Shown: piece by piece, positions 33,271-42,239 of the stretch
Position numbering within the stretch: the first letter of the stretch is position 1
Layout: the number at the start of each line of letters is the position of its first letter
From: an uncultured Pelagibacteraceae bacterium
GTDB lineage: Bacteria > Pseudomonadota > Alphaproteobacteria > Pelagibacterales > Pelagibacteraceae
Assembly (NCBI GenBank): GCA_902534465.1
Contig: CACAPU010000002.1
Span: 121,930 to 185,929, forward strand
Length of the DNA: 64,000 nt
Direction: 5' to 3'
Notes under the pieces: generated by a model
Told to the model about the DNA's origin: nothing
Databases searched by the model: none
Seen by the model: the letters and a program-made list of their open reading frames with translations, nothing else
Position numbers and translations under genes: made by a program

Positions 33271-33547
33271 TAATATTTTTGGCCCATTCTTTAGACATTT
33301 TAAATGAAATAGCTTTCTTTTCTGGAGTATCAACTTTTTCATTTGTTCTTGGGTTTCTGGATATTCTTGCTTTTTGGACTCTTGCCTCTATTGTAAACAC
33401 ATCTCTCAATTCAACTCTTTCACCCCTTTTCAGGGCTTCTTGCATTTCATAAATTGCAATTTCAAATAGTTTAGTCAAATCACGCTTTAAAAAGCTTGGA
33501 TAATTATTTGCTAATTCTCTGATTAAGTCTGATTTTACAACTGACAA
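33257..33547 (-). CDS. ihfB: Integration host factor subunit beta
   Basis: A 96-residue HU/IHF-fold DNA-bending protein. SDLIRELANNYP opens helix 1, the DNA-arm motif is ISRNPRTNEKVDTP with the intercalating Pro, and ERVELRDVFTIEARVQKA gives the beta strands. IHF binds as alpha/beta heterodimer and bends DNA at specific sites; the alpha subunit is not in this window. The cmk-rpsA-ihfB order is conserved in proteobacteria. 2 bp after rpsA. Confidence 0.94.
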   Translation of the reverse strand: MSVVKSDLIRELANNYPSFLKRDLTKLFEIAIYEMQEALKRGERVELRDVFTIEARVQKARISRNPRTNEKVDTPEKKAISFKMSKEWAKNINEKI

Positions 33548-33549
33548 TT

Positions 33550-35298
33550 TTATTCTTTATCTTTATCTTTATTCTTTTTTTTATCGTCTAATTGTTCAGA
33601 AAGCGAGGAGAAAGGAAGATTTTTCCCGCTTAATGGACTTGAATGCTCTTTTATTGCTTTAGCATTCATTATTTCCTCTAACAATTTAATACTTAAGGAC
33701 AACTTTCTTTTTTCAAAATTTAATTCAGATATTGCAGCATCTATTCTTTCTCCTCCTACAAATCTTGATGGTCTTGAATCAGATGCATTCATGGCAATCT
33801 GTGATTTTTTTATCAAAAAATCCATATCACAGCCCTCGGGTTTCACTATTAGACCTTTATTATCAGAAGAAATTACTTTAACTGTGATTGCATCATTTAC
33901 TTTCTTTTCTTTAAACCAATCAAATGGATCCTTACCCATTTGTTTCAAGCCTACTCTTACTTTTTGATCAGCTTTTTTAATTTCAAGTACTCTAACGTTT
34001 AATTTGTCACCTTTTTTAAATTTTTTAAGTTCTTCCTCAGGGTTTCCAGTATACGAAAGATCATTTGAGTGCAAAAAACCATCAATATCAAAGTCTTTTA
34101 ATTTCAGATAAAGGGCATACTCATTGGAATTATTTACTACACCTTCTATATCAGACCCAACTGGGTATTCATTTTCTAATTTAGAATATGGATTTTCTTT
34201 TGTTAATCTGTGTGAAATTGCAACTCTTCTCTTTTCTTTATCAATTTCTGTAATTACACAATCAATTTGATCTCCTACATTAAAAATTTTCTTCGGAGAA
34301 ATATTTTTTTTTGTCCAGCTTATTTCACTACTATGAAGAAGAGTACTCAGCCCGGCCTCCAGCTCGCAAAAACATCCGTAGTCTGTAATCTTTACAACTT
34401 TTACTTTATATTGACTTCCAATTTGATAATTTGAAATATGTTCAAAGGGGTCGGGTGAAAGTTGTTTAATAGAACAGCCAACTTGTAACTTTTCTAAGTC
34501 AATCGATATTATTTTTAAGTCGTGTTTTTCACCAATATTAAAGATTTCATCAGGATGATTTACTCTGCTATAACTTATTTCTTGCAAGTGACAAAGAGTA
34601 TCAATAGTACCTTCAGGTGTTGTGACTTCAAAAAAACATCCAAATGAGGAATAACCTTTAACAACGGCATCCTTAATAATATCCCCGACTTTGAAATTTT
34701 CAATAATTTTAGCTTTATCCTCTTTTTTATTTGATGATACAACTTGCCTTCTCGAAACAACACTATTTCCTCTTACCATATCGAGTTTAATTAGAGCAAA
34801 TTTTTGCTCAACTCCAATTAAATGGTCAATATTTTTTATTGGCTTATCTGAAATTTGAGAACCAGGACAAAACATCAGAGACCCAGTTTCTACGTGTTCA
34901 ACAATAACTCCACCTTTAGTTTTCTGAGTAATTTTTCCGTTAATTAGTTCATTATTTTCATAACATTTTACAAGCTCATTCCATCCTTTTATTTTTTGAG
35001 CTTTTTGAGCAGATACAATCACATCTCCATTTTTATCCTCTATCTTTTCAAGTAATACTGATATTTTTGAGCCTTCTTTTATTTCATCGACCATACCCAT
35101 CATTTTAATTTCATTAACATCAATAACAGGTTCGCTTTTTAATCCAGGAATAAATAAGAAAATGTATTTGTTAGTAATTTTTGTTACTTTTCCCTCTATA
35201 ATTTTACCTTCTTCAATCTTATTTTTTGATAATTGACTGTTTAGTAATTTCTCAAATTGCTGATTTGCTGTAGATGAAAGATCTTTGTAAATTTCCAT
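33550..35298 (-). CDS. rpsA: 30S ribosomal protein S1
   Basis: A 582-residue protein with six consecutive S1 OB-fold repeats, e.g. GKITQKTKGGVIVEHVETG, DAVVKGYSSFGCFFEVTTPE and KVVKITDYGCFCELEAGLS, with repeated LLHSSEISW-type ends, and a Lys-rich C-terminal tail. It recruits mRNA to the 30S subunit, important where Shine-Dalgarno sequences are weak as in most genes here. Its start overlaps the cmk stop by one base. Confidence 0.97.
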   Translation of the reverse strand: MEIYKDLSSTANQQFEKLLNSQLSKNKIEEGKIIEGKVTKITNKYIFLFIPGLKSEPVIDVNEIKMMGMVDEIKEGSKISVLLEKIEDKNGDVIVSAQKAQKIKGWNELVKCYENNELINGKITQKTKGGVIVEHVETGSLMFCPGSQISDKPIKNIDHLIGVEQKFALIKLDMVRGNSVVSRRQVVSSNKKEDKAKIIENFKVGDIIKDAVVKGYSSFGCFFEVTTPEGTIDTLCHLQEISYSRVNHPDEIFNIGEKHDLKIISIDLEKLQVGCSIKQLSPDPFEHISNYQIGSQYKVKVVKITDYGCFCELEAGLSTLLHSSEISWTKKNISPKKIFNVGDQIDCVITEIDKEKRRVAISHRLTKENPYSKLENEYPVGSDIEGVVNNSNEYALYLKLKDFDIDGFLHSNDLSYTGNPEEELKKFKKGDKLNVRVLEIKKADQKVRVGLKQMGKDPFDWFKEKKVNDAITVKVISSDNKGLIVKPEGCDMDFLIKKSQIAMNASDSRPSRFVGGERIDAAISELNFEKRKLSLSIKLLEEIMNAKAIKEHSSPLSGKNLPFSSLSEQLDDKKKNKDKDKE

Positions 35299-35954
35299 TA
35301 ATTGTATATTTTTTTATCCATAATCGATTTTATCTTTTTAAAGCACGCTTTCTTACTTAATTTGGTGGTATTAATCAAGATAGAATCTTTTGTTTTTTTC
35401 AGTGGACCATATTTTCTATTTTTGTCAGATTTGTCCCTTTTTCTCAAGCTTTTTAGCACTTCTGAATAAGTCATTTTTTTATTTAAAGCCTTATACTCAT
35501 TATATCTTCTTCTTGCTCTAATATTCAAATTAGCCGTAATAAAAAATTTAAACATCGCATCTTTTACTTGTACCGTAATTATGTCTCTTCCATCTAGTAT
35601 TGAACCATTAAATTTCATTGGTGGTTGATATGCACACTTTTGTTGAAAATCATGAACTATATTTCTAATTTTTTTATCTTTTGCCACTTGTGAAGCTGAA
35701 ATTGCAACTTCATTTGTTAATAAAGATTTACTTTTCAAATAATTTAATTTTAATAATTTAATTTTTTCACTCACTAATTTATATGAAAATTTTTTTTTAT
35801 TTTTTATTTTTAAATTTCCAATATATCTATAAATCTTTCCAGTATCTAAATAGTATAAATTATAATGTTGTGCGATCAGTTTAGCCTGTGTACCTGCTCC
35901 TGCAGCAGCGGGTGAGTCTATTGCTACAGTGATTATATTTTTTCTTTTTTTCAA
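35298..35954 (-). CDS. cmk: Cytidylate kinase with altered P-loop
   Basis: A 218-residue NMP kinase. The P-loop reads IDSPAAAGAGTQA (12-24) where the family has DGPxGxGKGTxA: the invariant Lys position (residue 20) is Ala, encoded by GCA. Otherwise the order is normal: YYLDTGKIYR, DGRDIITVQV (usually DGRDxGTVVFP), and the Arg-rich RARRRYNEY and KRDKSDKNR lid region. It should phosphorylate CMP/dCMP. Position between aroA (4-bp overlap) and rpsA is the standard cmk location. Whether activity is kept is open. Confidence 0.88.
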   Translation of the reverse strand: MKKRKNIITVAIDSPAAAGAGTQAKLIAQHYNLYYLDTGKIYRYIGNLKIKNKKKFSYKLVSEKIKLLKLNYLKSKSLLTNEVAISASQVAKDKKIRNIVHDFQQKCAYQPPMKFNGSILDGRDIITVQVKDAMFKFFITANLNIRARRRYNEYKALNKKMTYSEVLKSLRKRDKSDKNRKYGPLKKTKDSILINTTKLSKKACFKKIKSIMDKKIYN

Positions 35955-37276
35955 TTAATTTTAGCTCCCATATTTTTTAAAATTTTCAAAAAATTTGGAA
36001 AAGAAGTATTAGCACTATTTTTGTCATTGATTTTCCAATTCCCACCTAAGGTTAATGCTGTAATGCACGAAAGAAAAAAAATTCTATGATCTTTTAAAAA
36101 ATTTTTAATCTCATAGTTTTTTGAAAGATTTATCTTCGGATTACCGTAGATTTTTATGTCATTTTTAATTCTTTCTACTTTAATACCAATAAGTCTTAAA
36201 AATTTAATCCCTAGATCTAATCTTTTAGATTCTTTTTTGTTCATTTCTCCCAAGTCTTTGAATTTTGATATACCTTTTGCTTTTGCTGCAACTAAAAAAA
36301 TAATTAAAAACTCATCTATGGCAGAGCTATTAAGCTTAGCTGGACAATTAATACCTTTTAATTTTTTTTTACTTTTAACAAAAATATCAGCAATTTCTTC
36401 TCCATTATAAACTTTTTTATTTTTTAGAATTATACCTGCTCCCATTTTATTTAGTATTGTCACTATTCCAATTCTTGTTTTATTAACATTGACATTTTGA
36501 ATTATTATTTGCGATCTTTCTGTCAAAAGTGTTAAAACTATGAAAAAAGCAGCTGAACTTATATCACCCGGGATTTTATATTTAAAAGCTTCAAATTGTT
36601 TTTGACCTCGAATTAATATCTTATCAATTTTTTTTGAACTTCTTATCTCAATTGGATATTTTAAAAACTTTAACATTAATTCTGTATGGTTTCTTGATTT
36701 TTTAGAATCTATAATAGTTAAACCTGGTGTATTTAAAGCGCTTAACATAATACAAGATTTGACCTGCGCACTTCCTATATTCTCATCATATTTTATTGGT
36801 CTTAAAAAATCTGTACCTGTAATTTTGATTGGAAGTAAATTGTTATTGGATTCTATATTTGCCCCAAGAAGTTTAAGAGGTTTTATAACTCTATAAAAGT
36901 CTCTTTTTGACAAACTTTTATCTCCAATTAACTTTATTTTATGCTTTGATCTAACAAGTAAACCTAAAATAAGTCTTGCAAGTGTTCCGGAGTTGCCAGC
37001 ATCAATGGTTATATTTTTTTTTAAATTGAAACTATTTAGTCCGAAACCTTGAATTTTATACTTATCTCCTTGTTTGATATAATTTATACCAAGTTTCTTA
37101 ATCATTTTTAGTGCATTTATGACATCTTCCGACTCAAGCAAATTTGATATTTCAGATATTCCAACGGCTTGAGATGCTAAAAGTACTGATCTAATTGAAA
37201 TACTTTTATCAGAGCTGACTCTGATCTTTTTTTTAAAATTTTTTATCTTTTCTCTAATAAATATATGATTTGGCAT
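35951..37276 (-). CDS. aroA: 3-phosphoshikimate 1-carboxyvinyltransferase (EPSP synthase)
   Basis: A 441-residue enzyme. SSDKSISIRSVLLAS is the N-terminal substrate motif, DAGNSGTLARLILGLL the PEP/glyphosate-region motif, GSAQVKSCIMLSAL and RNHTELMLK the central motifs, and IDEFLIIFLVAAKAKG with GEMNKKESKRL the C-terminal one. The family RPM motif reads RDF in LSKRDFYRV; the Arg is kept. It joins PEP and shikimate 3-phosphate. aroA-cmk-rpsA is a conserved proteobacterial order. Confidence 0.93.
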   Translation of the reverse strand: MPNHIFIREKIKNFKKKIRVSSDKSISIRSVLLASQAVGISEISNLLESEDVINALKMIKKLGINYIKQGDKYKIQGFGLNSFNLKKNITIDAGNSGTLARLILGLLVRSKHKIKLIGDKSLSKRDFYRVIKPLKLLGANIESNNNLLPIKITGTDFLRPIKYDENIGSAQVKSCIMLSALNTPGLTIIDSKKSRNHTELMLKFLKYPIEIRSSKKIDKILIRGQKQFEAFKYKIPGDISSAAFFIVLTLLTERSQIIIQNVNVNKTRIGIVTILNKMGAGIILKNKKVYNGEEIADIFVKSKKKLKGINCPAKLNSSAIDEFLIIFLVAAKAKGISKFKDLGEMNKKESKRLDLGIKFLRLIGIKVERIKNDIKIYGNPKINLSKNYEIKNFLKDHRIFFLSCITALTLGGNWKINDKNSANTSFPNFLKILKNMGAKIN

Positions 37277-37287
37277 AAATGAATGAA

Positions 37288-38064
37288 TTAATTTATTTTA
37301 AATTCATCACCAAAGTATGCTGATCTTGCACTTGAGTCTTTTATAATTTCATTAGGACTTCCAGATGCTATAATTTTCCCATTTGAAAGTACAATTGCTC
37401 TGTCAACACAGCTTAGCAAATCTCTGGCCTGATGATCACAAACTACGACTGTAATTTTTTCAATAGACTGTAAATTAACAATTATTTCTTGAAGCATCTT
37501 TATAGTCAAAATATCTAATGCTGCAAATGGCTCATCCAAAAGAAGAATACTTGGGTCATTTATTAATGCCATTGAAATAACTAATTTCTTTTTTTGGCCT
37601 CCAGACAAATGTTTTGCTTTAATTGTAAGTAAAGGATCAAACTCAAATTGTGAAATAATTTTGTCAATTTTTGATTTTCTTAATTCTTTCTCTTTTATAT
37701 GAATTTCACCAACTAGTTTTAAATTTTCAATTAAAGATAAATCTTGTATAAACCCCCCGTGTTGCGGGACATATCCAAGTTTAAATTTTGTTGCTCTTTC
37801 ATAGATTGGTATATTAGTACAATCAATCCCTTTTATTAAAACTTTCCCATAACTTGGATCTTTCAATCCAGTGATTATATGGAATATTGTTGATTTACCA
37901 ACTCCATTTGGTCCAAGCATGCCCAATACCTCTTGTTTGTTTATATTTAAATTTAGATTATTTAAAATTTGCCTTTTGTTATAAAACATAGAAATCTTTT
38001 CTAACTTTAATAAAGTTTGTTGCTCTTTGAAACTCTTAATTCTAAATTTTTTTATTAAAGCCAT
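37288..38064 (-). CDS. lptB: LPS export ABC transporter ATP-binding protein
   Basis: A 258-residue ABC ATPase with Walker A GPNGVGKST, Q-loop YVPQHGGF, signature LSGGQKKKL, Walker B ILLLDEPFAALD and the switch His in VCDHQARDLL. The closest pattern is LptB, which drives LptFG to move LPS from the inner membrane. The N-terminus has about 15 extra residues compared with E. coli LptB. It overlaps lptC by one base (TAATG) and is 11 bp upstream of aroA. lptA is not found beside it. Confidence 0.9.
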   Translation of the reverse strand: MALIKKFRIKSFKEQQTLLKLEKISMFYNKRQILNNLNLNINKQEVLGMLGPNGVGKSTIFHIITGLKDPSYGKVLIKGIDCTNIPIYERATKFKLGYVPQHGGFIQDLSLIENLKLVGEIHIKEKELRKSKIDKIISQFEFDPLLTIKAKHLSGGQKKKLVISMALINDPSILLLDEPFAALDILTIKMLQEIIVNLQSIEKITVVVCDHQARDLLSCVDRAIVLSNGKIIASGSPNEIIKDSSARSAYFGDEFKIN

Positions 38065-38840
38065 TAGTTAGTTATAACTTGTATTTCAGTAATTGCACTT
38101 TCTGGATTAATTTCAATATTTTTTGTTTTAAGATCAAACTCAACTATCCCTGCTTTCATCTCAGACTTGGGATCTGTAATTATAACATTATTATATGCAA
38201 TAGCCTTATTTGTTTCCATATTTATATCGAAATTTATACATGTAATTTCTTTGTCCTGATAATTTATTATTACATTTTCGTAAAATTTTGAATTTAAATT
38301 TAATGAATTATATTGTGCAAAATCCGATACAATATATATAGTATCTCTTACTTCTGATGTAATTTTTCCTCTAACATTTTCCAGATCTAAAATATCTTTA
38401 TTATAAATATTTGATTTTCCTGAGTTAGCTAGCAAATAAAATCTATTTCCCTTTTCATCAACAGAGGTATATTCTACATCTTTGACAAGATTTTTTATCT
38501 CTTTTTTTTTAACCTCAGCTCTTTTTTTATTTATTTCCTTTTTACTTTTTTCTATATTTTTAGAAACAACTTCACTATTTCCACTATCTAAATCTTTTAA
38601 AACTGTTACATCAGTAATTTTTTTAGAATTATCTATTTTATTATTCAATTTATTATTTTCTAATTCCAAATCAGATATTTTTTTTTCTAGTTCTGCAATT
38701 TCAAATGATTTATCTGTCTCTGTTGTGTTTATTTCCTCAACAATATTTTTATCAAAACTAAAATATTTTAAGTATATTGCTCCAATAATCAAAGCGATCA
38801 GAATTAGAATCAAAATTTGAATAAAAGACTTTGTTGACAT
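38064..38840 (-). CDS. lptC: LptC-like LPS export protein with coiled-coil insertion
   Basis: A 258-residue protein. An N-terminal membrane helix (about 7-26) is followed by a predicted coiled coil rich in Glu, Lys, Asn and Leu (about 42-120), then an OstA/LptC-like beta domain: NRFYLLANSGKSN, LENVRGKITSEVRD, ENVIINYQDKEITC, NNVIITDPKSEMKAGIVEFD. LptC links LptBFG to LptA in the periplasm. E. coli LptC is about 190 residues; the coiled coil accounts for the extra length. It sits between kdsD and lptB; no lptA ORF is seen. Confidence 0.8.
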   Translation of the reverse strand: MSTKSFIQILILILIALIIGAIYLKYFSFDKNIVEEINTTETDKSFEIAELEKKISDLELENNKLNNKIDNSKKITDVTVLKDLDSGNSEVVSKNIEKSKKEINKKRAEVKKKEIKNLVKDVEYTSVDEKGNRFYLLANSGKSNIYNKDILDLENVRGKITSEVRDTIYIVSDFAQYNSLNLNSKFYENVIINYQDKEITCINFDINMETNKAIAYNNVIITDPKSEMKAGIVEFDLKTKNIEINPESAITEIQVITN

Positions 38841-39818
38841 TTAGGTGATGTTTGCGTCTAAAATATTATGAATGTGAAGAAAACCAATAGTTTTATTTTT
38901 CTTATTATTCTGATGTACACATAAGCTAGTAATTTTTTTTGTATTCATAATTGAAAGTGCTTGAGCTGCAAGCATATTTTTTTCGACACTTATTGGATTT
39001 TTTTTCATAACTTTTTTAATTTTGTAATTTTGAAAATTATGATCGATATTTGATAACCTTTTTAAATCTCCATCAGTTAAAATTCCAGTAGTCAAATTTT
39101 TGATATTTTTAACTACTAGTACTCCAAGACCTTTTTTTGTTATATTTTTTAGGGCAGTTTTCATGCTTACACTTTCTTTTACGAAAGGTATTTTATTACC
39201 TACCAACATAATATCTTCAACAGTTTTTAGTTTTATGGAAAGTGATCCACTTGGATGAAATTTTTTAAAATCCAATTTACCGAATTTTTTGTGTTTCATG
39301 CACGTTATTGCAATTGCATCCCCTAAAGCAATTTGTACGGTTGTTGAAGATGTTGGAACAATATTACCAGGACCAGCTTCTTTTACATTTGGCAATAAAA
39401 ATTTTAAATCAGCATTTTTAAATAAAAGTGAGTCTTTCCTTGAGGTAATACCTATCAATTTGATATTTTTATTTCTTGATACAAATTGAATTATATTTTT
39501 TAGCTCTTCGCTTTGTCCACTTAGACTAATTAATATAACAATATCATTAGAAGTGATTTGACCCAAATCACCATGACTTGCATTTGAAGCATCAAGAAAA
39601 AAAGATGGTGTTCCAGTGGAGGACAAAGTCGCTGACCATTTTTTTGCAATAATTCCACTTTTTCCAACTCCAGAAATAATAATTTTACCTTTCTTACAAT
39701 TTAAAATTGTTCTAACTATTTTTTCAAATGAAGATCCTATATTAGAATTTAGTTTTTTAAGAGAATTTAACTCTAGTTTGATCACTTCTTTTCCAATACT
39801 AATAATATTATCCCTCAT
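38841..39818 (-). CDS. kdsD: D-arabinose 5-phosphate isomerase
   Basis: A 325-residue protein from ATG 39818; a longer frame to 39860 overlaps the upstream exonuclease gene and lacks homology. The N-terminal SIS domain contains IISGVGKSGIIAKKWSATLSS and the family's STGTPSFF and HASHGDLG-like segment (NASHGDLGQI). Two CBS domains follow (VEDIMLVGNKIPFV and VMKKNPISVEKN). It makes arabinose 5-phosphate for KDO synthesis. Neighbours lptC and lptB, and kdsB 6 kb away, fit LPS production. Confidence 0.94.
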   Translation of the reverse strand: MRDNIISIGKEVIKLELNSLKKLNSNIGSSFEKIVRTILNCKKGKIIISGVGKSGIIAKKWSATLSSTGTPSFFLDASNASHGDLGQITSNDIVILISLSGQSEELKNIIQFVSRNKNIKLIGITSRKDSLLFKNADLKFLLPNVKEAGPGNIVPTSSTTVQIALGDAIAITCMKHKKFGKLDFKKFHPSGSLSIKLKTVEDIMLVGNKIPFVKESVSMKTALKNITKKGLGVLVVKNIKNLTTGILTDGDLKRLSNIDHNFQNYKIKKVMKKNPISVEKNMLAAQALSIMNTKKITSLCVHQNNKKNKTIGFLHIHNILDANIT

Positions 39819-39819
39819 C

Positions 39820-40431
39820 TTAGTGTGACCAGATATCTTCTTTAAAAGAAGCATAATCAAGTTTAACTCTTGTGTTAATAAATTTTATTGTTTCATCATA
39901 AAGATTTATTCTTTTTTCTCTAACAAGTATTCTTTTTAATGACTCATAAATTTTATGTAAATACAAAACGTCTTGAGCGCAATATCTAAGTTGTCTATCA
40001 GATAATTCACCACCAAAATCTGAAGACTGCAATTGTTTACTAACATCTATACCAATAAATTCTTTTATTAAATCTTTTAGACCATGTTTGTCCGTGTAAC
40101 TTCTTGCAATCTTACTCATTATCTTTGTACAATTAACATTCTCTATATCCAAATTTAAATATTTTTTAATGAATAAAAGATCAGCTCTTGCAAAATGGAA
40201 CAATTTATTTATATCTTTGTTACCAAGCACTTGTTTTAAATTTGGAGCCTCATAATTATCTTTATCTAATTGAATAATATGAGCGTCGTTATTTCCTGTC
40301 GAAATCTGCACTAAACATAGTCTATCTCTTTCAATATTTAGCCCTGTAAATTCGCAATCAACTGCTATCTTGTCACTTAACTCTATTTTTTCTGGCAAAT
40401 CTTTTTTATGTAATTTAATATCTAAATTCAT
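39820..40431 (-). CDS. RNase D-like 3'-5' exonuclease
   Basis: A 203-residue DEDDy exonuclease: Exo I IAVDCEFTGLNIERDRLCLVQ with Asp and Glu, Exo II KLFHFARADLLFI, Exo III LRYCAQDVLYLHKIYE with the catalytic Tyr and Asp. It lacks the HRDC domains of full RNase D, as is usual for this alphaproteobacterial short form. It probably trims stable-RNA 3' ends. It is 1 bp upstream of kdsD and only 16 bp from the divergent NDUFA9-like gene. Confidence 0.9.
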   Translation of the reverse strand: MNLDIKLHKKDLPEKIELSDKIAVDCEFTGLNIERDRLCLVQISTGNNDAHIIQLDKDNYEAPNLKQVLGNKDINKLFHFARADLLFIKKYLNLDIENVNCTKIMSKIARSYTDKHGLKDLIKEFIGIDVSKQLQSSDFGGELSDRQLRYCAQDVLYLHKIYESLKRILVREKRINLYDETIKFINTRVKLDYASFKEDIWSH

Positions 40432-40447
40432 TAGTAGATATATATAT

Positions 40448-41413
40448 ATGAAAAATCAGGATTCAATTTTAATATTTGGTTCTTCAGGTCAAATTGGGAA
40501 ATCATTAATAAGAAAATTTACAAAAAATAACTATAAAGTAATAGCAGTTACAAGAAGTGTTCATAGAAAAGGATATCAAATTAAAACTCAATCAAATTAT
40601 GGTTATTTGGAAATTGAGGAAATTAGTTTATTTGAGGAGGAAAAAATATCAAATTTAATGAGAAGATGTTCAATTTGTATAAATTTAATTGGAATTTTAT
40701 ACGAAAAAAAAAAGGACCATTTTAAATTAATACATTCGGATCTACCTGCATTACTCTCAAAAATAGCTTCAAAAAAATCTATTGATCAATTTATTCACTT
40801 ATCTGCCTTAGGAATTGAAAATGCAACAGATAGTTTATATGCTTTAAGTAAATTAGATGGAGAAAAAAAAGTAAGGGAAAACTTTCCAAAATCTATTATT
40901 TTAAAACCCTCAATAGTTTATTCTGTAAATGATAATTTTACTACAAATTTTATGAGTTTGCTAAGTATTCTTCCCATAATGCCTTTATACTACTCAGGGA
41001 CTACAAAATTCACTCCAATACATGTTTCTGATCTTGCGGATATAATTTTTCAGATTGTTGAAAGAAAAATTTCTGGAGAAACTATTGAATGTATTGGACC
41101 AGAAGTATTTACTTTTAAAGAAATATTATCTAAAATTTTAAAATCAATTAATAAGAAAAGAATATTATTACCAATTCCTTTACTTTTGGCAAAAATTAAT
41201 GCAAAAATATTTGAATTATTTCCTAAACCATTACTTACAATGGATCAGCTTAAACTACTTAAATATGATAATATAATTTCAAAAAAGTATAAAACAAATT
41301 ATGATTTTAAAATGAATTCAAACAGAAAATTTGATGATGAAATCGCTCAGTATAGTTATAATTGGACTAGCGGGGGTCAATTTTCAAAAAAAAGAATAAA
41401 TAAATTAAATTAA
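40448..41413 (+). CDS. NDUFA9-like NAD(P)-binding epimerase-family protein
   Basis: A 321-residue protein from ATG 40448 (a longer frame to 40370 overlaps the divergent exonuclease). The Rossmann motif ILIFGSSGQIGKSLI (GxxGxxG) is at the start, then FIHLSALGIENATDSLYALSKLDGE with the Tyr-x-x-x-Lys-like element, and TKFTPIHVSDLADII. Among atypical SDRs this fits the complex I NDUFA9-related group found in Alphaproteobacteria. The role in bacteria is not well settled; a link to respiration is inferred. Ends with TAATG into the next gene. Confidence 0.82.
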   Translation: MKNQDSILIFGSSGQIGKSLIRKFTKNNYKVIAVTRSVHRKGYQIKTQSNYGYLEIEEISLFEEEKISNLMRRCSICINLIGILYEKKKDHFKLIHSDLPALLSKIASKKSIDQFIHLSALGIENATDSLYALSKLDGEKKVRENFPKSIILKPSIVYSVNDNFTTNFMSLLSILPIMPLYYSGTTKFTPIHVSDLADIIFQIVERKISGETIECIGPEVFTFKEILSKILKSINKKRILLPIPLLLAKINAKIFELFPKPLLTMDQLKLLKYDNIISKKYKTNYDFKMNSNRKFDDEIAQYSYNWTSGGQFSKKRINKLN

Positions 41414-41667
41414 TGTTGACAAATATAATATATTTAACAGTATTTTTAATTTTAGCGTTCGTCTTATCTATCGCAGTCAAAGCTATTACTAGGGGTGTTG
41501 AGGCAAAACAAATAATAAAAGACGAAAAAAATTTAGATTTAAATAAGAAGAATGAAAACAAAAATTTAGAAGTAATAAATCAAATAAAAGAATTAAAAGA
41601 ATTACACGACAAAGGTGTTCTGAACGAAGATGAATTTATAAAAGCAAAAGAGAAAATTTTAAAATAG
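41413..41667 (+). CDS. Small membrane protein with SHOCT-like C-terminal motif
   Basis: An 84-residue protein with an N-terminal membrane helix (IIYLTVFLILAFVLSIAV), a Lys/Asn-rich linker, and a short C-terminal helical hairpin QIKELKELHDKGVLNEDEFI with KAKEKIL, which is the SHOCT motif. SHOCT segments occur as small oligomerisation motifs at protein ends; the function here is unknown. The ATG overlaps the stop of the NDUFA9-like gene. Convergent with gcrA. Confidence 0.8.
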   Translation: MLTNIIYLTVFLILAFVLSIAVKAITRGVEAKQIIKDEKNLDLNKKNENKNLEVINQIKELKELHDKGVLNEDEFIKAKEKILK

Positions 41668-41668
41668 A

Positions 41669-42166
41669 CTATGCAGATTTAACTTTCTTTTCAATAAATT
41701 TTGGAACATCCTCATCCTTATCAATTATATCTTCTTTTTTATTTTTAGGTTGAAACACTACCATTAGATGTAAAGGACAGTAGGAAAATTTTTCAATAGT
41801 TTTTCTTCCACAAAATGAAGAGTCCTTTTCGTCTGGATGTCCTTCCATATATTTGCAGGTATTTTCATTAAGATCTTCTAATTGAAGGTTTTTAGCAGGT
41901 TCAAAGTTTTGATCTAATAACAATGATCTAAATCTATGTTTTCTACTACCTTTTTTTAAATTATTTTCATTTGTTGATGAAGTGCTAACATTACTAGAGG
42001 ATATTTTTGATCGTGTTTTAATTTTTGCTGATAAATTTAGTCTATGAGCTTTTCCAATAACTGCATTTCTGCTTACTCCTCCAATTATTTCAGCAATTTG
42101 ACTTGCAGTTTGGCCTTTGCCCCATAGTTCTTTTAATTTATTAACCTTTTCATCTGTCCAACTCAT
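41669..42166 (-). CDS. gcrA: GcrA family cell-cycle regulator
   Basis: A 165-residue protein with the GcrA N-terminal domain: MSWTDEKVNKLKELWGKGQT, ASQIAEIIGGVSRNAVIGKA and HRLNLSAK (helix-turn-helix), a Ser/Asn-rich linker, and the conserved C-terminal region CKYMEGHPDEKDSSFCGRKT with YCPLHLMVVF (sigma-70-binding). In Caulobacter GcrA binds sigma-70 holoenzyme and methylated GANTC sites set by CcrM. CcrM is not in this window. Its 127-bp upstream gap is shared with an ABC-2 permease gene. Confidence 0.95.
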   Translation of the reverse strand: MSWTDEKVNKLKELWGKGQTASQIAEIIGGVSRNAVIGKAHRLNLSAKIKTRSKISSSNVSTSSTNENNLKKGSRKHRFRSLLLDQNFEPAKNLQLEDLNENTCKYMEGHPDEKDSSFCGRKTIEKFSYCPLHLMVVFQPKNKKEDIIDKDEDVPKFIEKKVKSA

Positions 42167-42239
42167 ATTACTATATTTAGTATACTTTATTTTTACTATA
42201 ACACTATCTTGAAATCATAATTACATCAGTATAACAAGC

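Noticed and set aside
33271..33342. Upstream extension of pyrF
   Set aside because: It lies inside ihfB; the conserved OMP decarboxylase sequence starts at the ATG at 33270.
39819..39860. Upstream extension of kdsD
   Set aside because: It overlaps the exonuclease gene; the SIS-family start MRDNIISIGK is at 39818.
40370..40447. N-terminal extension of the NDUFA9-like gene
   Set aside because: It overlaps the divergent exonuclease start and lacks homology before the Rossmann motif; ATG 40448 fits.
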